From JANMDU01 sp031375105 (GTDB lineage: Bacteria > Pseudomonadota > Gammaproteobacteria > Burkholderiales > Burkholderiaceae_C): 64,000 nucleotides of DNA. Below, in pieces: positions 59,743-64,000 of this stretch. Numbering within the stretch: position 1 is the first letter of the stretch; every line of letters starts with the position of its first letter. The stretch lies in the NCBI GenBank assembly GCA_031375105.1, contig JANMHJ010000045.1, forward strand, positions 92,381 through 156,380, in the 5' to 3' direction. Both the position numbers and the translations under genes were made by a program. The notes below the pieces were generated by a model that saw only the letters and a program-made list of their open reading frames with translations, had not been told where the DNA came from and did not search any database.

Positions 59743-59825
59743 ATCCCTAGCCAAGGCTGCATACTTGGTGACAGCTCTTCCAGCACGAACGTGCTAAAAA
59801 GTGGGCTTGATTTCTGGAGCATCTG

Positions 59826-61019
59826 ATGGATTTGGCATTCACCCCCGAAGAAGAGCAGTTTCGCAAAGACATCCGCAGTTGGGTGCACGCGAACTTGCCT
59901 TCGCATATTTCGCATAAAGTTCACAACGCCCTGCGCCTCACACGCGACGATCAGCAAGATTGGGCGAAGATTCTTGGCAAAAAAGGCTGGCTTGGCTACG
60001 GCTGGGCGACTGAGTTTGGCGGCCCAGGATGGAACGCGGTGCAAAAGCATTTGTTTGAAGAAGAATGCGCTTTGGCGGGTGCGCCGCGCATCATTCCCTT
60101 TGGCCCCGTGATGGTCGCGCCCGTGATCATGGCATTTGGCTCGCCCGAGCAGCAAAAGCGCCACTTGCCCGGCATTGGCAGCGGCGAAGTCTGGTGGAGC
60201 CAAGGCTACAGCGAGCCGGGCTCGGGATCTGATCTGGCTTCCCTCAAATGCAAGGCCGAGCGAGTTATGGACGCCTCGGGTGATCACTACATCGTCAACG
60301 GTCAAAAAACCTGGACGACGCTGGGCCAATACGGCGAATGGATTTTCTGCTTGGTGCGCACCAGCTCAGAGGGCAAGCCGCAAACGGGCATTTCTTTCCT
60401 GTTGATCGACATGAAATCGCCCGGCGTGACGGTGCGCCCGATCAAATTGCTCGATGGCGAAGCGGAAGTCAATGAAGTCTGGTTTGGCAATGTCAAAGTG
60501 CCCGCTGAGAACTTGGTCGGCCAAGAAAACCAGGGCTGGACGTATGCCAAATACCTGCTCGCCCATGAGCGCACGAATATTGCTGACGTGAACCGCGCCA
60601 AGCGCGAGCTGGAACGCTTGAAGCGGATAGCCAAGCAAGAAGGCGTTTACGAGGATGCGCGCTTCCGTGACGAAATCGCAAAATTGGAAGTGGATGTGGT
60701 GGCGCTAGAAATGATGGTGCTGCGCGTTTTATATGCCGAGAAATCCGGCAAACAGTCGCTCGACATCGCAGGCCTGCTCAAAATTCGCGGCAGTGAAATC
60801 CAGCAACGTTACAGCGAACTCATGATGCTCGCCGCTGGGCCCTATGCCATTCCTCTCATCGAAGAGGCCATGGAAGCGGGTTGGCAAGGTGATTACCCCG
60901 GCTCCGCTTTGCACTGCGCTCCGCTGGCGGGCACGTATTTCAACATGCGCAAGACGACGATTTACGGCGGCTCCAATGAGGTGCAGCGCAATATCGTTTC
61001 TCAGGTGGTGTTGGGTTGA
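59826..61019 (+). CDS. Acyl-CoA dehydrogenase, PimC-like large subunit
   Basis: A 397-residue flavoprotein dehydrogenase. WWSQGYSEPGSGSDLASLKC (near 124-143) and YIVNGQKTWTT are FAD and substrate segments. The C-terminal YGGSNEVQRNIVSQVVLG lacks the usual YEG glutamate, and a Glu in LLAHERTNIADV probably serves instead, as in two-subunit acyl-CoA dehydrogenases of the PimC/PimD or steroid type. The companion subunit gene lies downstream after a hairpin element. Its substrate may be a dicarboxylic or other bulky acyl-CoA. Confidence 0.9.
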   Translation: MDLAFTPEEEQFRKDIRSWVHANLPSHISHKVHNALRLTRDDQQDWAKILGKKGWLGYGWATEFGGPGWNAVQKHLFEEECALAGAPRIIPFGPVMVAPVIMAFGSPEQQKRHLPGIGSGEVWWSQGYSEPGSGSDLASLKCKAERVMDASGDHYIVNGQKTWTTLGQYGEWIFCLVRTSSEGKPQTGISFLLIDMKSPGVTVRPIKLLDGEAEVNEVWFGNVKVPAENLVGQENQGWTYAKYLLAHERTNIADVNRAKRELERLKRIAKQEGVYEDARFRDEIAKLEVDVVALEMMVLRVLYAEKSGKQSLDIAGLLKIRGSEIQQRYSELMMLAAGPYAIPLIEEAMEAGWQGDYPGSALHCAPLAGTYFNMRKTTIYGGSNEVQRNIVSQVVLG

Positions 61020-61035
61020 TTTTTTAATACCAACA

Positions 61036-61186
61036 TCCGGTGCCCGAGAGACGCGAAAGTTACGCGAAGAACGCAAAAGGAATACCAAAATGAAACCGAA
61101 TTTTTTAGCATTTCCCTCATTCTTTTTGTATTTATTTTTCTTCTTTTTAGCGTCTTTCGCGTAACTTTCGCGCCCTTCGCGTCCGG
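61036..61186. repeat. ACGCGAAAG-type hairpin element, copy 5
   Basis: GAGACGCGAAAGTTACGCGAAGAACGC mirrors GCGTCTTTCGCGTAACTTTCGCGCCCTTCGCGTCCGG across an AT-rich centre. It separates the two dehydrogenase subunit genes. Confidence 0.9.
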
Positions 61187-61220
61187 TATTTATCTTTTCT
61201 CTCTCAATTAAGAGCACATC

Positions 61221-62336
61221 ATGGATTTTGAATTTACTGAAGATCACGAACAATTGCGCGATGCGGTGCGCCGGTTTATTGACAAGGTTTACACCTTCGA
61301 GCATCGCCGTGCCATCGTCGCCACAGGCGGCTTTGATCGTGCTGCCTACTCATCCTTAGCCGAGCTGGGCTTAGCTGGTCTGTGCATCAGCGATGCCCAT
61401 GGCGGCATGAGTATGGGGCCGGTGGAAAGCATGATCGTGATGGAAGAACTTGGGCGCGGCATTGCGCTAGAGCCGCTGTCGCAAACTTTGATTTGCAGCG
61501 TGCTGCTGGAATCTTTTGCGCCAGATGCCATGAAGCAAACTTGGCTTCCTGCAATGGCTTCGGGCGAAAAAATCGTGGTGCTCGCGCAGCAGGAGCGCAA
61601 AGCACGGTATGACCTCACAAAATGTGAGGCAAAAGCTTCTCCTGCCCTTACAGAATATGCGCTGAGTGCTATTAAAAACATAGTGCCTATTGGCGATCAT
61701 GCAGACGCTTATCTCACGCCCGCGATGTTGGATGGCAAGCTGGCACTTTTCTTAGTGGAGCGCACAGCCAGCGGCGTAAGCACACGCGGCTACGGCTGCC
61801 AAGATGGTTCACGCGCTGCAGACGTAACGCTGGCCAACGCGCCCGCTCGGTTGCTCACGAAAGACGGCGCAGCCGCTTTGCAACTGGCCATCGACTGCGG
61901 CATTGCCAACACCTGCGCCTATGCCGTGGGCGTGATGGACAAAACCATCGCGGTGACTGCCGATTACATGAACACCCGCAAACAATTCAACGCCACGCTC
62001 TCCACCTTCCAAGCCCTGCGTCACCGCATCGCCGATGTGAAGATGCAGTTAGAGCTCGCCCGCTCGATGAGCTACTTTGTCAACATGAAGTTAGGCAACC
62101 CTGCCGCAGAGCGCAGCCGCGCAGCATCGCAAGCCAAAGTTCAACTCGGCCAGAGTATGCGCTTCGTGGGTCAGCAATGCGTGCAATTGCATGGCGGCAT
62201 CGGCGTGACGGATGAATACATCGTGAGCCATTATTTCAAGACACTCACGCAGCTCGAAATGAGCTTTGGCGACACGATGCATCATCTGGGCGAAGTCTCA
62301 AATCGTATGCAAGACACGGCTGGCGTGTTTGCCTGA
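61221..62336 (+). CDS. Acyl-CoA dehydrogenase, PimD-like small subunit
   Basis: A 371-residue partner of the preceding dehydrogenase. MDFEFTEDHEQLRDAVRRFI, IVMEELGRGIALEPL, TRKQFNATLSTFQALRHRIA and QLHGGIGVTDEYIVSHYFK are typical of the small subunits; no catalytic base is evident at the usual site. A palindromic element is embedded in frame near residues 139-155 (SPALTEYALSAIKNIV), where relatives have a short surface loop. It lies 18 bases before the secreted hydrolase gene. Confidence 0.9.
   Translation: MDFEFTEDHEQLRDAVRRFIDKVYTFEHRRAIVATGGFDRAAYSSLAELGLAGLCISDAHGGMSMGPVESMIVMEELGRGIALEPLSQTLICSVLLESFAPDAMKQTWLPAMASGEKIVVLAQQERKARYDLTKCEAKASPALTEYALSAIKNIVPIGDHADAYLTPAMLDGKLALFLVERTASGVSTRGYGCQDGSRAADVTLANAPARLLTKDGAAALQLAIDCGIANTCAYAVGVMDKTIAVTADYMNTRKQFNATLSTFQALRHRIADVKMQLELARSMSYFVNMKLGNPAAERSRAASQAKVQLGQSMRFVGQQCVQLHGGIGVTDEYIVSHYFKTLTQLEMSFGDTMHHLGEVSNRMQDTAGVFA
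61636..61686 (-). repeat. 50-bp palindromic element in the PimD-like gene
   Basis: The minus strand reads ACTATGTTTTTAATAGCA, then CTCAGCGCATATTCTGTAAGGGC. In the gene's sense it encodes SPALTEYALSAIKNIV. Confidence 0.87.
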
Positions 62337-62354
62337 ATCTGAAGGAAATCAGCC

Positions 62355-63752
62355 ATGACCCTGCTTCGCCGCTACCTGCTTCAAGGAGCGGCCGCAGCGA
62401 CTGCTCTGTTGCTCTGCGCATGCGCCCAATTTAGCAGCGCTCGATCTGAGATGCCGCCCATCGTTTTCGTGCATGGCAATGGCGACACGGCTGCGCTCTG
62501 GATGACGACGCTTTGGCGCTTTGAATCCAATGGCTGGCCACGCGATCGGCTGCATGCGATTGAAGTGCCATATCCGCTCTCGCGCGATGATGACACCCGG
62601 CCCCAACCAGGCCGCACCTCCACCGCCGAACACATGGCGTTTTTGAGCACCGAGGTGGACAAAGTGCTCACTGCCACTGGCGCCAAGCAAGTCGTGCTGT
62701 TTGCCAATTCACGCGGTGGCAATGCCGTGCGCAATTACATTCAAAACGGCGGTGGCGCTTCGAAAGTCAGCCATGCTATTTTGGGTGGTACGCCGAATCA
62801 CGGCGTGTGGGCGATTCCCGGTTTTCGCGAAGGCAATGAATTTTCTGGCACAGGCCCGTTCCTCAAATCACTCAACGCACCGAAAACTGCCGCTGGCGAT
62901 GAAGTCATCGGCCCGGTGAAATGGATGACGATCCGCTCCAACAACAACGACAAATTCGCCCAGCCCGATGGTCTGTGGATCGGCCAACGCGGCACACCTA
63001 CTTTCGTGACCTTCGCCGGCCCCGAGCTCAAAGGCGCAACCAATTTGGTGATCCCGCGCATCGATCACCGCGAGACATCTTTCAGCCCCGCCGCTTTTGA
63101 TGCTGCGTACCGTTTCATCACAGGCCAAGCGCCGCAAATCACAGGTGTCGCCCCAGAATCAAACATCATCCTGAACGGCAAAGTCACTGGTCTAGGCTTA
63201 GACAGCAACAACCCAGCAAGCGGTGGCTTTGTGAACAACCTGCCCGTCAACGCTGCCACTGTGGAAATTTTTGAAACCAACGTCGCCACAGGTGAGCGCA
63301 TCGGCAGCGCCGCGCACCGCAAAACCACAACGGTTGATGGCAACTGGGGCCCATTCGCCGCCAAGCCCGGCAGCAGCTACGAATTTGTGATTTCCGCCGC
63401 TGGCTACGCGACGCTGCACATGTATCGCAGCGGCTTCCCAAGATCGAGCAATATCGTGCATTTGCGCGCCGAGCGTATCGCCCCCGCAGACATAGACGCA
63501 GGCAGCATCGCCAATTTCACCCGGCCACGCGGCTACTTCGATGCAGACCGCGATACTTTGAATTTCGACGGCATCACACCGCCCCCCGGCATCATCAAAG
63601 GCACTGGCGCAGGCTCAGCCGCCTCCAAAATCAAATCGCCAGCCGGCACAGCACCCCGCAGCATCAGTGCAGAATTCAACGGCCAAAAACTCACAGGCCG
63701 CACTTGGCCAGCCGCGCAAGGCCGCGTGACCTTGCTTGAATTGCACGATTGA
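62355..63752 (+). CDS. Exported alpha/beta hydrolase with C-terminal beta domain
   Basis: A 465-residue protein. The N-terminus MTLLRRYLLQGAAAATALLL has twin arginines and a hydrophobic core, then LLCAC, a possible lipoprotein site, so it is exported. The hydrolase part has IVFVHGNGDTAALW near 35-48 and a nucleophile elbow FANSRGGNAV near 115, with Asn before Ser instead of the usual Gly-His. The C-terminal part (about 270-465) contains a carboxypeptidase-regulatory-like beta segment with VDGNWGPFAAKPGSSYEFVI. An esterase or polyester depolymerase is possible; the substrate is unknown. Confidence 0.82.
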   Translation: MTLLRRYLLQGAAAATALLLCACAQFSSARSEMPPIVFVHGNGDTAALWMTTLWRFESNGWPRDRLHAIEVPYPLSRDDDTRPQPGRTSTAEHMAFLSTEVDKVLTATGAKQVVLFANSRGGNAVRNYIQNGGGASKVSHAILGGTPNHGVWAIPGFREGNEFSGTGPFLKSLNAPKTAAGDEVIGPVKWMTIRSNNNDKFAQPDGLWIGQRGTPTFVTFAGPELKGATNLVIPRIDHRETSFSPAAFDAAYRFITGQAPQITGVAPESNIILNGKVTGLGLDSNNPASGGFVNNLPVNAATVEIFETNVATGERIGSAAHRKTTTVDGNWGPFAAKPGSSYEFVISAAGYATLHMYRSGFPRSSNIVHLRAERIAPADIDAGSIANFTRPRGYFDADRDTLNFDGITPPPGIIKGTGAGSAASKIKSPAGTAPRSISAEFNGQKLTGRTWPAAQGRVTLLELHD

Positions 63753-63773
63753 AGTAAAAAACGCCCCAAATAA

Positions 63774-63796
63774 GAAAAGCCCCGCGACCGGGGCGC
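63774..63796 (-). terminator. Intrinsic terminator of the HNH nuclease gene
   Basis: GCCCCG and CGGGGC form a 6-bp stem with loop CGAC; on the minus strand CTTTT follows. A nearby ACGCCCC at 63761-63767 could offer an alternative stem for the plus-strand hydrolase transcript. Confidence 0.75.
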
Positions 63797-63816
63797 TTAA
63801 CTCAAGCGGGCAACAC

Positions 63817-64000
63817 TCAAACGTAAAGCCGCGAAGTCTTCGGCAAATGCGCCATTAAGAATTCCATCTGATCCGCCAAGATACGGCGGTTGCGCAAGAT
63901 GAAATCTTCCCACAAGCTGGGCACATAGGGTGTGTAGAGCAGAGGCATATGTGCTTGCTCTGGCGTGCGGGCTGCTTTGCGGTGATTGCAGCTTTTGAAA
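63817..64000 (-). CDS. HNH endonuclease family protein, C-terminal part (cut by window edge)
   Basis: The last 60 codons, ending TGA at 63819-63817. The segment CNHRKAARTPEQAHMPLL is the Asn/Cys end of the HNH zinc finger, followed by PYVPSLWEDFILRNRRILAD, a tail I recognise from a common betaproteobacterial HNH family of unknown role. The N-terminal part and first cysteines are outside the window. Confidence 0.8.
   Translation of the reverse strand, partial: FKSCNHRKAARTPEQAHMPLLYTPYVPSLWEDFILRNRRILADQMEFLMAHLPKTSRLYV

Noticed and set aside
59758..59806. Hairpin AGCAC-GAAC-GTGCT after yceH as a terminator
   Set aside because: The stem is short and followed by A rather than T on the plus strand.

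Overview
The window reads as a chromosomal segment of a betaproteobacterium of the order Burkholderiales, most likely family Comamonadaceae. The evidence is protein style (RodA, a DUF3426 zinc-ribbon protein next to a PfkB-type sugar kinase, several Bug/TctC receptors, YceD/Maf divergence), dense co-directional operons, and two families of short intergenic and intragenic repeats that resemble elements I remember from Comamonadaceae. No phage, plasmid, CRISPR or insertion-sequence genes are visible. This is metabolic chromosome, unusual mainly for its repeats.

Layout. 1-800: end of a CorC-type protein and tRNA-Ala, tRNA-Glu, tRNA-Asp. 900-10430 (minus): a small membrane protein, a 2775-residue cyclic beta-glucan synthase and GalU. 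10.9-12.6 kb: an acyl-CoA synthetase. 12.7-22.5 kb: a purine (urate/allantoin) catabolism island with a GntR regulator, UraH, PuuE, a UraD-allantoate amidohydrolase fusion, an M20 hydrolase, an ABC importer, a nucleoside deaminase and a TctC receptor. 22.5-28.1 kb: hybrid sensor kinase, response regulator with cyclase domain and hydrolase, then tRNA-Met. 28.3-32 kb: an enoyl-CoA hydratase and paaG-paaI-paaK. 32-38.3 kb: a tctED / tctC-tctC-tctB-tctA tricarboxylate system with two tandem receptors. 38.3-44.6 kb: GntR, YdiJ-like FAD/Fe-S oxidase, class V aminotransferase and TctC. 44.8-59.7 kb: housekeeping and small metabolic genes (GST, epimerase, RsmI-like, Maf, YceD, FAH, cytochrome c, DUF3426, kinase, RodA, dehydrogenase, hydrolase/MerR, RsmB-like, PurN, YceH). 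59.8-63.8 kb: paired acyl-CoA dehydrogenases and a secreted hydrolase. The end cuts an HNH nuclease gene.

How it works together. The purine island converts 5-hydroxyisourate to allantoate and onward, under a GntR repressor whose candidate site (TTGTATACAA type) appears in front of both the receptor gene and the uraH/gntR divergent promoters. A second GntR sits beside mirrored promoters, each with an 18-bp operator in the spacer, controlling an oxidase and a transaminase that plausibly handle 2-hydroxy acids and glyoxylate. TctDE would sense and switch on tricarboxylate uptake.

The most striking observation is a roughly 50-bp palindromic element present in about 15 copies. Ten copies lie inside, or form an end of, otherwise intact genes (UraD-AllC twice, TctC, hybrid kinase, TctD, YdiJ-like oxidase, epimerase, dehydrogenase, RsmB-like, acyl-CoA dehydrogenase), always in a stop-free frame and often encoding recurring peptide patterns. 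Another supplies the stop codon of purN, and one the likely ribosome binding site of paaK. This resembles the in-frame palindromic elements known from Rickettsia. A second family of about 100-160-bp hairpins built from repeated ACGCGAAAG units fills six intergenic gaps.
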